Assembly: GCA_002385465.1 (NCBI GenBank)
Contig: DGDN01000024.1
Location: 1-5,714, forward strand
DNA from: Candidatus Fermentithermobacillaceae bacterium UBA3951
GTDB taxonomy: Bacteria; Bacillota; Sulfobacillia; Fermentithermobacillales; Fermentithermobacillaceae
DNA length: 5,714 nt
Direction: 5' to 3'
Position numbers and translations under genes: made by a program
In this document: positions 1 through 5,714 of the stretch, piece by piece
Layout: every line of letters begins with the position of its first letter
Position numbering within the stretch: position 1 is the first letter of the stretch
The notes under the pieces: generated by a model
Seen by the model: only the letters and a program-made list of their open reading frames with translations
What the model was told of the DNA's origin: nothing
Database searches by the model: none

Positions 1-1297
1 ATGCAAACTTCGACTTCCGCAACCTCAGGTCGCGTGAATCCTTCCAACCACAGTGCTCCTGCCACATCGCTGACCATGGGGCGTCAGGAAACGCCGGATC
101 CCAGTTCGACCCATCCGTGACTACAAGACCTCCGTCAACAAGCTTGTCCAGTATCATGTTGAACAGTTCCTCGCCAAGCCACCAAACACCGCTACCTCCC
201 TCGCCCGGACTGTCGCCTCGGTAGTAGAACACGCTGAGTCGGGGGATCTGTGAGAACGCAGCCTCGCCATCCTCCATCTTGCAGTGAATCTGAACGGTGC
301 TTGCCGGTTCAGGTCCCACCATCCATGTGTAGCGGTTGTAGCCGGGCTTCTGCTCAATATGAACCTGTCTGACAAAGGGGTGGGCGACGCGGCCGCCATG
401 ACGACGCACATCTGTCGACGTCATGACTCTGTCTGCTCCGGGAACTGGGGGGATTAGGTTACTGTCGATGAAGTAGAAGTCAGATACAGTGTCGATGAAC
501 AGCTGAATGGGTTCAAAAGTATCATTCCCGCAGCAGGGGTAGAAAAGCGGTCCGTTGGGCACCTGGACTCCAAAAAGCTGCTTAAGCGTCAGCTGAGGAC
601 GTAATGAATGCACTGATCGAGGGCCGCGAAAGCGGTTTCTCGGGGGCTGAGCATCTCTGGGATACCAGCGGAAGTGACGCCGAGCACTCTCAAAGAAGAC
701 ATCCTGTGTGGCACACAGTATCGCGGTGTATATCGATAACCTCCTTTGTTGACGCTCGTCGGCCATGTCGCTGAATGTTTTCGTACCGTGAAAGATGTTG
801 TTTCGGACTTGATATATGAACCGAAGAAGGTCGCAGAGAAGGTCAACAAACGGCTTAGGCTTTTCTTCAGCACAAATCGCACGAAATGCCCCTCTGAAGG
901 CATTACGATAAGGGCCACTCCTCTCGTCATCAACGATAAACCCGAGCTCACGTTCGGCATCGTTAAGGTCAAGATTCGCCCACTGACGCGTGTAGAGGGT
1001 TAGTTTCGTGAGAAACCAGGTAGCCGCACCTTCCTCTTCTACTCCCCCGGTGAACGTCACATAGGACTTGATCTTCTCCATTTCGCGAACGGGGCCCCAC
1101 TCGACAACCACGCCCTGCTTCAGGGTTTCATGCCAGTCCACTGAGTAGGTACTGTTGAACGCGAAGTAGGCATAAACAAACTTGGAAGGCGGAAATCCTC
1201 GCCAGCCTGTCCCTTCCTCTCGTCGGATGCCATGTGTCAGAGTTGTAGAGGCCATATGCAGCATGTTGAGGTCGTCAAGTTTCTGAGCAACACACAC
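1..1297 (-). CDS. HEPN-domain protein fused to a Rossmann (methyltransferase-like) domain, C-terminus beyond the window
   Basis: This frame has no stop from 1297 to the left edge (432 codons), so the gene is partial at its 3' end. The chosen start is GTG at 1297-1295: GGAGG lies 9 nt upstream and an in-frame TAA precedes it by ten codons. Residues about 60-205 look like a HEPN helical domain. The key motif is RNNIFH at R165-H170, the R-x4-H signature of HEPN metal-independent RNases. An R/P-rich linker (about 208-235) follows. Residues about 238-400 look Rossmann-like: a glycine loop YPCCGND (253-259) at the end of a strand, a second strand FYFID (274-278) ending in Asp, then GDSPGEGG (361-368) and a late strand GGLVVTDGSN (389-398). 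That order resembles class I methyltransferases without the usual GxGxG. The HEPN call is fairly safe; the methyltransferase label is an inference, and a nucleotide-binding sensor is an alternative. The gene begins 63 nt after the broken gene at 1361-1911. Likely a defence protein, substrate unknown. Confidence 0.85.
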   Translation of the reverse strand, partial: MCVAQKLDDLNMLHMASTTLTHGIRREEGTGWRGFPPSKFVYAYFAFNSTYSVDWHETLKQGVVVEWGPVREMEKIKSYVTFTGGVEEEGAATWFLTKLTLYTRQWANLDLNDAERELGFIVDDERSGPYRNAFRGAFRAICAEEKPKPFVDLLCDLLRFIYQVRNNIFHGTKTFSDMADERQQRRLSIYTAILCATQDVFFESARRHFRWYPRDAQPPRNRFRGPRSVHSLRPQLTLKQLFGVQVPNGPLFYPCCGNDTFEPIQLFIDTVSDFYFIDSNLIPPVPGADRVMTSTDVRRHGGRVAHPFVRQVHIEQKPGYNRYTWMVGPEPASTVQIHCKMEDGEAAFSQIPRLSVFYYRGDSPGEGGSGVWWLGEELFNMILDKLVDGGLVVTDGSNWDPAFPDAPWSAMWQEHCGWKDSRDLRLRKSKFA

Positions 1298-1306
1298 CGC
1301 TGAGTC

Positions 1307-1311
1307 CCTCC
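1307..1311 (-). promoter_or_regulatory. Ribosome binding site of the HEPN/Rossmann gene
   Basis: On the minus strand, a perfect GGAGG core inside AGGAGGGA stands 9 nt before GTG 1297. It decides the start in favour of GTG over the in-frame ATGs at 1264 and 1255, which have no comparable site. Confidence 0.7.
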
Positions 1312-1360
1312 TCGTTAGTTCGACTTAAAACCGGAGTGTCCTTCTGGCGGCAAACGCTCC

Positions 1361-1911
1361 TTACATGCGTCTACCTAATCCCTGCTTGAGTGCGACAACC
1401 GCCCTTCCGAAGTCGGCGATATCGCTGAGACCATCAAGCATACGGGCAACCAAGATGAATTTGGCGTGGCGGCCCTTATCGTCTAGTACCGCAACTACCC
1501 GATCCGGAAAGCACTGTTCGAAGAAGTTCAAAGCATACTCCTTTGTAAGCCCTTTCCGCGCGGCAAACTTCCCGCGGTGAACAAAATAGACTGTGCCCTC
1601 ACTGTCGCGAGCCAAGCCACCACCCATTGTCGGAGATTCAAGCCGTCGTATGAGTAGTTGATCTCAAAATCGATTACAACCGGTTTTTAGCCTTGCGGCT
1701 TATTGAACCCGTATGCGTTCCAGAACCTGCCCTGGGGCCGGTGAAACGACACCCACATCCCGAGGTTGTTGAACCAATACAGCGTCCTGGGAAACCGACC
1801 CCGTCCGGGATGAACCAGCATAGCCTCCATTTCCTCATCACATGACCCTCGGATGTACGCCTCATATTCTTCCTGAAGAGTAGGAACGTTCTCATAGACG
1901 AGTTCGAGCAC
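1361..1911 (-). pseudogene. Broken gene of a restriction-associated family (one stop, one frameshift)
   Basis: The reading frame starts at GTG 1911, with GAGGGG 9 nt upstream, and gives 74 residues that end at TAA 1689-1687. Beyond this stop the same frame goes on sensibly (VVIDFEINYSYDGLNLR) to about 1630. There coherent coding jumps to another frame (GGLARDSEGTVYFVHRGKF) and runs to TAA 1363-1361. One base missing from the short A run near 1625-1629 would explain the shift. Joined together, the pieces give a protein of about 182 residues. The sequence GRFWNAYG, then an EIN...GLN motif, then a 'DxxGxVYxxHRGK...RKGLTKE' strand-rich stretch recalls a domain I remember from HNH/restriction-type proteins; I cannot name it firmly. 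It lies 158 nt after mcrC and 63 nt before the HEPN gene, same strand. If the 74-aa piece is translated, it is only a truncated remnant. Function unknown. Confidence 0.65.
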
Positions 1912-2069
1912 GGATCATCACCCCTCTGATCGATTACACTTGGATTCCTCCCCACGCGATCCGGTCCCAACAAACCCTCATCGACACCTTATCGCGCCTA
2001 CCCCGCCACTCAGCGTCGGAAACAACCGTTCGGAGGCAGTTCTTTACTTGCCTACGATACCTCAACTGC
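1912..2069. other. Spacer between mcrC and the broken gene
   Basis: No convincing coding frame is seen in these 158 nt. There is no terminator-like hairpin followed by a T run on the minus strand, so read-through from mcrC into the next genes is possible. Only weak short inverted repeats (6 bp, GCAGTT/AACTGC) occur just after the mcrC stop. The last bases hold the GAGGGG ribosome binding site (1921-1926) of the broken gene. Confidence 0.4.
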
Positions 2070-3113
2070 TCACTGCCGGAGGGTCGTCGCAATCATGTCA
2101 AGCTGCGACCTTATGACCCGAAAATCCTGTGCCAAGTCGAGCGTCTTCACGCTAAAGGCATTGCCGCCGATTACGAAATCGGCATCGGGCACTATGTCTT
2201 CGTCCGTCTTGGCGTATAGAAGCATCCCTGAGACGCTCCCGTCTCGGGCCCTGTCTGCATTCTTGACGTAAGCGTAAATCTGGTAGAGGTTCTGCGAATG
2301 GTAGGTCGCCTTACCGTAGTGTTGGGACATCGTGCGGCTGTAATACTTGGCGTCAATAATGAGGGTCCTTCCACCGTACGACAGGTAGACGTCACTCTCC
2401 ATAGCGGGCATGTGCTCTGGAACGACGGGCATATCCCAGTCTATCCGGGCTGAACGGGCACCAAGATCCGGATGGTGTCGCTTGAAATACTCGAGTACGA
2501 ACTGCTCATAGAGCCAGCTCATTCTGTCGTCGGTCAGCCACTTCAGCATCTCGTAACCGCTGCCAGTGTTCATGAGTAGACCGTCGAGCAAAAAGCGGCA
2601 GATGTTCACGAGTGTGACGTATTCGGCATCTCCGGTGCGCTGCTTAGGTATCCCTATGTACCCAACATCAGAAACACGGTGTAAGTTCGACCACAGGAAC
2701 CGCACGTCGCGCTTTCGGCTATGGGAAACCTCGTCTTGCTTCATGAGATGCGTCATGGCGCACTTTATCAACCGGTTCCCGGGAGTGTCCTCGGTGAACT
2801 CGTCGAAGTTGCATACAAGCCTGTGCATGGTCATGGTGACCTTGCGCACGGAAGCCTGGAGGTCGATCCTTCCCCGCGGGTATCTCAGTTCCTCGGTTTC
2901 TTCCACATAGGTGTGTGGAAGCCCCCTCTTAAGTTGTCTCCGCATCCCTCGAATGATGATCTCGGCGAACAATTCGTGGACGTTCTGGAACTGCTCGCCT
3001 CCCATCTCGGTGACGTCACCTGCCTTAAGGGCACGAAAGGCATAGGCCAGCATGTAGTATATGTTTCTGATCCTACGGCTTATTGCACTGCCGCCAGAAG
3101 CTTCTTTGTCCAT
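2070..3113 (-). CDS. mcrC: McrC, PD-(D/E)xK nuclease subunit of a McrBC type IV restriction system
   Basis: McrC is the cleavage subunit: it binds McrB rings, stimulates their GTPase and cuts DNA near modified cytosines. The 347 residues match the usual length (Escherichia coli McrC is about 348). Residues 1-195 form the N-terminal part that contacts McrB. It holds the family-typical stretch FDEFTEDTPGNRLIK (103-117). LYEQFVLEYF (201-210) leads into the nuclease domain. The catalytic core is visible: D241 (MESDVYL), then D254 and K256 in LIIDAKYY, with the same 13-residue D-to-D distance as in the E. coli enzyme, followed by NLYQIYAYV (275-283). No key residue is missing, so the enzyme should be active. 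The ATG lies inside mcrB (34-nt overlap) with AAGGTG 5 nt upstream, which suggests translational coupling. The upstream neighbour is mcrB; a broken gene follows after 158 nt. Confidence 0.95.
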   Translation of the reverse strand: MDKEASGGSAISRRIRNIYYMLAYAFRALKAGDVTEMGGEQFQNVHELFAEIIIRGMRRQLKRGLPHTYVEETEELRYPRGRIDLQASVRKVTMTMHRLVCNFDEFTEDTPGNRLIKCAMTHLMKQDEVSHSRKRDVRFLWSNLHRVSDVGYIGIPKQRTGDAEYVTLVNICRFLLDGLLMNTGSGYEMLKWLTDDRMSWLYEQFVLEYFKRHHPDLGARSARIDWDMPVVPEHMPAMESDVYLSYGGRTLIIDAKYYSRTMSQHYGKATYHSQNLYQIYAYVKNADRARDGSVSGMLLYAKTDEDIVPDADFVIGGNAFSVKTLDLAQDFRVIRSQLDMIATTLRQ

Positions 3114-4996
3114 TCTTGCACCTTGGCCTGATTGTCAAACCAGTATTCCGACAGAAGAGGCTTTATCTCGTACAGGATGACGTCCCTTAACGCTTTCGAA
3201 TCGACTGGGTCGCCATCACCAAAGCAAAAGTAGCTGTGGCCTATCTGATACCCGGGGCCTAGTAGTGGATCAGCGGATATCTCCTCATTCAGTCTTAGCA
3301 CTTGTTCCACGACCGAGACGAAGCTCGGGTTTTCCTTGCTTTCCATGTAGTCACGGAAGCCTTCGCTCTCAAAAGCCGGTTCTAGTGTGAAAAACGCAAA
3401 ACGCCTGCGCAGGGCATAGTCGATTAGGGCGATACTCCGGTCGGCCGTGTTCATCATCCCTATGATGTACACGTTCTCGGGAACGAAGAACGGCTCTTCC
3501 GTACCCTGCAAACGTATAGCGTAGCCAAGTCCGCGCTTGTCGGCCTCTACAAGCATGAGGAGTTCACCAAAAATCTTGCTTATGTTGCCCCGGTTGATCT
3601 CATCGATGATGAAGCACCAGGCTCTTTCCGGCTGTGAGGCCGCCTTCTTGCAGAATGAGTAGAACACACCTTCCTTTAGCGTAAACCCTGAACCGTCGGG
3701 CTTGTAGCCGATAACGAAGTCTTCATATCCGTAGCTCTGGTGGAACTGGACCGTACAAATGCGCTCTGGGTTCTTCTCCCTCATGAAAGCATAAGCAAGA
3801 CGCATTGCCGCAAAGGTCTTCCCGACGCCGGGCGGTCCCTGAAGTATAAGGTTCTTCTTGCGCTCCAGTTGAGTTACCAACGAGTCGTAATCTTCGGCGC
3901 ATAGAAACACCTCATTGAGGAAGTCCTCTTGGGTGTACGAGTCCTTTGGTTTGTCGTTGCCGTTCGGCGGCAGGGCTTTTTCTTTCTCTCTCTCTCTTAG
4001 GAACTCGAGGTACAGTCGCAACACCTTGGGAAAAGCCCCGTTGACCTGGACCTCCCCACCTCCGATGATATCCATAATCTTCTTTAGCTGAACCTCGAAC
4101 CCGTGGCTACTGTCGTAGGTGTAGAGATTGACGTTACCATCATAGTGGGGAACAAGCTTACGGGCTTCCGCTTCTACCTGCCTCACGTATACCCTTACCG
4201 TTTTCTCGTCGTAGGGTTTCCCATTGTTCCGTCCGGGCCACTCGAGCCACTTCCTGAACTCGTGGATGATAGCAGGCTTAACGGCATCTTGCTCTTCTTT
4301 CTCCTTGTTTTTCTGGAGCTGGTAGGCGAAAAACGCGATGTCGTGGGCCAACAACCGGTTCTCTGGGTCCTGGTAGCATTCGTCGTCAAGTCGCGCGCGA
4401 CTCATAGATATAAGCTCTTCATCGGCTACTGCCACATCGCGAATGGCATCGCACATCTGAACATACGCCTTCCAACGATCCGGACCCGTCTCAAGACCTA
4501 TGAGAGGCGCCACTTTCTCAAGGACACTGTACTTGTATATGTAGTACTTCTCCGGATACCTGAACGTCACGTAAACGCTTAAGGCATGCAAGTCTTGAAA
4601 ATGGTTTTTCCATCGAGGGTCTTCCTGCTGCATGTTGCATACAAATTCCTTAACGGCTTCTACGAAAACCCTTCGCCTGTGTTCCAGCGGTAGGGATTCG
4701 TCGTAGAGTATCCGGAACGAGTCCCTGGCCTTATCCGGTTCTCGCTTCGCGAAGGTGACCACCACGTAAAGAGGTCGAGCAACACCAGCATCCAACAAGT
4801 TGACGTGCTTGGCGAATGACCTAGCCAGCATATCTGCAAAATCCCGAGCGTCAATATTCCAGTTGTCCTGAAAGTGCTTAACTGCAATCCACTTGTAGCG
4901 TTCCTCAAGATCGACCCGTGCGAATTCGGCTTTATATTGAGCGATTATCTCTCTAACCTTGTCTTGAGTGTTAACCACGACATCTCCGCCTCCCAT
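3080..4996 (-). CDS. mcrB: McrB-family AAA+ GTPase, DNA-recognition and motor subunit of McrBC
   Basis: This subunit recognises modified DNA and uses GTP hydrolysis for translocation, which activates McrC. At 638 residues it is longer than E. coli McrB (about 459). Numbering is from ATG 4996. Residues about 15-230 are an N-terminal domain (KWIAVKHFQDNW, FRYPEKYYIYKYS) that recurs in McrB-like proteins, as I remember it; it is unlike the E. coli 5-methylcytosine reader. Residues about 240-333 form a helical module (FRKWLE ... LRLYLEFL) recalling core-binding domains of tyrosine recombinases. A charged linker REREKEK follows. The AAA+ domain has Walker A GPPGVGKT (387-394), Walker B FIIDEINRGN (462-471), the McrB-type signature MNTADRS (515-521) and an arginine cluster RRR (530-532). 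All motifs are intact. GTG 4978 is probably the true start, because GGGAGG (4989-4994) sits 10 nt before it while ATG 4996 has no well-placed site. The modified base recognised cannot be read from sequence. Confidence 0.95.
   Translation of the reverse strand: MGGGDVVVNTQDKVREIIAQYKAEFARVDLEERYKWIAVKHFQDNWNIDARDFADMLARSFAKHVNLLDAGVARPLYVVVTFAKREPDKARDSFRILYDESLPLEHRRRVFVEAVKEFVCNMQQEDPRWKNHFQDLHALSVYVTFRYPEKYYIYKYSVLEKVAPLIGLETGPDRWKAYVQMCDAIRDVAVADEELISMSRARLDDECYQDPENRLLAHDIAFFAYQLQKNKEKEEQDAVKPAIIHEFRKWLEWPGRNNGKPYDEKTVRVYVRQVEAEARKLVPHYDGNVNLYTYDSSHGFEVQLKKIMDIIGGGEVQVNGAFPKVLRLYLEFLREREKEKALPPNGNDKPKDSYTQEDFLNEVFLCAEDYDSLVTQLERKKNLILQGPPGVGKTFAAMRLAYAFMREKNPERICTVQFHQSYGYEDFVIGYKPDGSGFTLKEGVFYSFCKKAASQPERAWCFIIDEINRGNISKIFGELLMLVEADKRGLGYAIRLQGTEEPFFVPENVYIIGMMNTADRSIALIDYALRRRFAFFTLEPAFESEGFRDYMESKENPSFVSVVEQVLRLNEEISADPLLGPGYQIGHSYFCFGDGDPVDSKALRDVILYEIKPLLSEYWFDNQAKVQEWTKKLLAAVQ
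3985..3996. repeat. Six-unit TC/GA dinucleotide repeat inside mcrB
   Basis: The plus strand has (TC)6, read as (GA)6 in mcrB, and encodes the R/E part of the linker REREKEK (residues 334-340) just before the AAA+ domain. Gain or loss of one unit would shift the frame and remove the GTPase domain. Confidence 0.6.
4989..4994 (-). promoter_or_regulatory. Ribosome binding site that favours a GTG start of mcrB
   Basis: On the minus strand, GGGAGG lies just inside the longest mcrB frame and 10 nt before the in-frame GTG at 4978-4976. The only other site, AGGAG, ends 19 nt before ATG 4996, which is too far. The real protein may therefore have 632 residues. Confidence 0.5.
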
Positions 4997-5198
4997 CGGC
5001 TATGCAATGCGTAGTCTCCTGTCGAATCAGTAGTTGAGGTGATATTGGGCGAGGTAACCTGGATCACCTGCTAGCGAAAACACCCGCCGCGACTTCCTCG
5101 TCCGAATCACGAGGGCGGTTTGGGATCAAGTTGCTCGTCAGGAGGAATTCTCGGCATCTGCGGACGAAAAACGAGCAGATCTTGCCACCGTGGGATCT
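4997..5198. other. Intergenic region between divergent mcrB and the nuclease remnant
   Basis: About 200 nt lie between the mcrB start and the ribosome binding site of the plus-strand pseudogene, so the promoter of mcrBC must lie here or further right. I see no convincing -35/-10 pair. A plus-strand frame without stops runs from 5058 into the pseudogene in the same phase (it reads RRDFLVRITRAVW and so on), but it has no recognisable family and no clear start, so it is not called as a gene. Confidence 0.4.
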
Positions 5199-5203
5199 GG
5201 AGG
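5199..5203 (+). promoter_or_regulatory. Ribosome binding site of the decayed nuclease gene
   Basis: GGAGG stands 7 nt before ATG 5211 (a second ATG follows directly). It fixes the original start and shows that the remnant kept its 5' end. Confidence 0.55.
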
Positions 5204-5210
5204 GCAACGA

Positions 5211-5555
5211 ATGATGAAACTAGGGAGAATCGAGCAGCTTAACCCTCGCTCAATTTGGCCCGATGAGGCGCGTGACTTCACGCCATGGCTGGCTGAGACC
5301 ATAGATTTGCTGGCCGCCGTGATTGGCATGGACTTGTAAGTTGTCGAACCCGAAGCGGCGGTCGGCCGATTTCGCATCGATATCGTCTGCAAAGACGTGG
5401 CCACCGGAAGACCTGTGGTCATTGATAATTTGCTGGGTCCCACAAACCATGAACACCTTAGCAAGCTCCTCACCTACGGAGCGGGCACAAACGCTAAGGC
5501 AGCCATCCTCGTGGCTACCGAGTTTGCAGATGAACACCTCAAAGCCCTCGAATGA
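5211..5555 (+). pseudogene. Decayed N-terminal part of a DUF4268/NucS-like PD-(D/E)xK nuclease gene
   Basis: From ATG 5211 the frame gives 42 residues (MKLGRIEQLN, ARDFTPWLAE) and stops at TAA 5337-5339. The same frame then continues with clear family similarity (VEPEAAVGRFRIDIV, LLTYGAG, FADEHLKALE) to TGA 5553-5555. As I remember the family, DUF4268-type proteins read DLELVE where this one has the TAA, and EW where it has the TGA, so both stops look like point mutations. The active-site strand usually reads VVIENQLEPTDH; here it is VVIDNLLGPTNH, so the catalytic Glu and the Gln are both changed. Past 5555 the similarity ends, although such proteins usually have some 300 residues; the 3' part is lost. 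The gene points away from mcrB and probably belonged to the same defence island. It is not expected to yield an active nuclease. Confidence 0.7.
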
Positions 5556-5714
5556 AGGCTGGGCTGTTTGACCTTGCGGAAGTGCTCTGTGGCTCCACAT
5601 TCCACCTCACAGAAACGGTCTCTGCACCTGTAGACCCGTGAGGTGGAAGACTCAACTGGCCGAAGTGGCGGGACTTCCGACAGTGTTTTTGACCCCCAAA
5701 CGCCGGTCGGGATT
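5556..5714. other. Non-coding right edge, possibly a mobile-element border
   Basis: After the pseudogene no credible coding frame is found to the right edge. The stretch holds a strong hairpin (5600-5648), then unique-looking sequence with AAGTGGCGGGACTT (about 5663-5676) and TGTTTTTGACCCCC. From memory this recalls non-coding ends of IS21-type elements, but no transposase sequence is in the window, so this remains a weak suggestion. Confidence 0.25.
5600..5648. repeat. Two-part inverted repeat (hairpin)
   Basis: TTCCACCTCAC (5600-5610) and GTGAGGTGGAA (5638-5648) are perfect complements of 11 bp. Inside them GGTCT (5617-5621) and AGACC (5632-5636) form a second 5-bp stem with a 10-nt loop. 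No T run follows directly on either strand, so it does not look like a standard intrinsic terminator. It could be a mobile-element end structure, a regulator site or a structured RNA. Confidence 0.6.

Noticed and set aside
589..972. Minus-strand frame of 127 codons with a protein-like end, first read as a piece of a frameshifted gene
   Set aside because: The neighbouring minus-strand frame is open through the whole stretch from 1297 to 1 and carries the HEPN and Rossmann motifs, so no frameshift is needed and this frame is a shadow.
746..1003. Plus-strand 85-codon frame
   Set aside because: It lies opposite the HEPN coding region and has no ribosome binding site or recognisable motif.
1312..1355. 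Possible promoter of the HEPN gene (TTTGCC, 18 nt, TTTTAA)
   Set aside because: Both hexamers match the consensus poorly, so it is not reported as a site.
2721..3131. Plus-strand 136-codon frame
   Set aside because: It is antisense to mcrC and the mcrB end and has no family features.
4103..4582. Plus-strand 159-codon frame
   Set aside because: It is antisense to the intact mcrB gene, and its composition reflects the opposite strand.
5050..5070. Imperfect palindrome around GGTAACC upstream of mcrB
   Set aside because: The arms match over only a few bases and the site has no clear relation to a promoter.
1..5714. CRISPR repeats, tRNA and rRNA genes
   Set aside because: No regularly spaced direct repeats and no cloverleaf or rRNA-like sequence were seen on either strand.

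Overview
The window is a piece of a bacterial defence (restriction) island on DNA of moderate GC content, by eye a little above 50 %. Gene density, GGAGG-type ribosome binding sites, use of GTG starts and short intergenic gaps all indicate a bacterium. Nothing in the window fixes the phylum. An anaerobic or soil Firmicute or Actinobacterium is a guess from the style of the McrB and nuclease homologues.

Most of the window is read from the minus strand, so the biological order runs from right to left. From 4996 to 2070 lies an intact type IV (modification-dependent) restriction pair. mcrB is a 638-aa AAA+ GTPase with a long N-terminal reader region, and mcrC is a 347-aa PD-(D/E)xK nuclease whose start lies inside the end of mcrB. 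Next, from 1911 to 1361, comes a broken gene with one in-frame stop and one frameshift. Its well-kept ends show a family I remember only as a domain of restriction-type proteins. Then, from 1297 to the left edge, comes a long gene that is open over all 432 visible codons and leaves the window. It starts at a GTG with an excellent ribosome binding site. Its protein joins an N-terminal HEPN-type RNase-like region (RNxxxH motif) to a C-terminal Rossmann-like domain that resembles a divergent methyltransferase. I consider this the most interesting object here.

On the plus strand, right of mcrB, is the decayed front part (5211-5555) of a DUF4268/NucS-like nuclease gene. It has an in-frame stop, altered active-site residues and no 3' part. 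Beyond it is non-coding sequence with a strong two-part hairpin (5600-5648), which may be the edge of a mobile element.

How the genes may work together: McrB would recognise modified DNA and drive GTP-dependent cleavage by McrC. The broken gene and the HEPN/Rossmann gene follow on the same strand and could have been co-transcribed with mcrBC, though a 158-nt gap separates mcrC from them. A joint system, with DNA restriction first and RNA attack or nucleotide modification as back-up, is an inference from position only.
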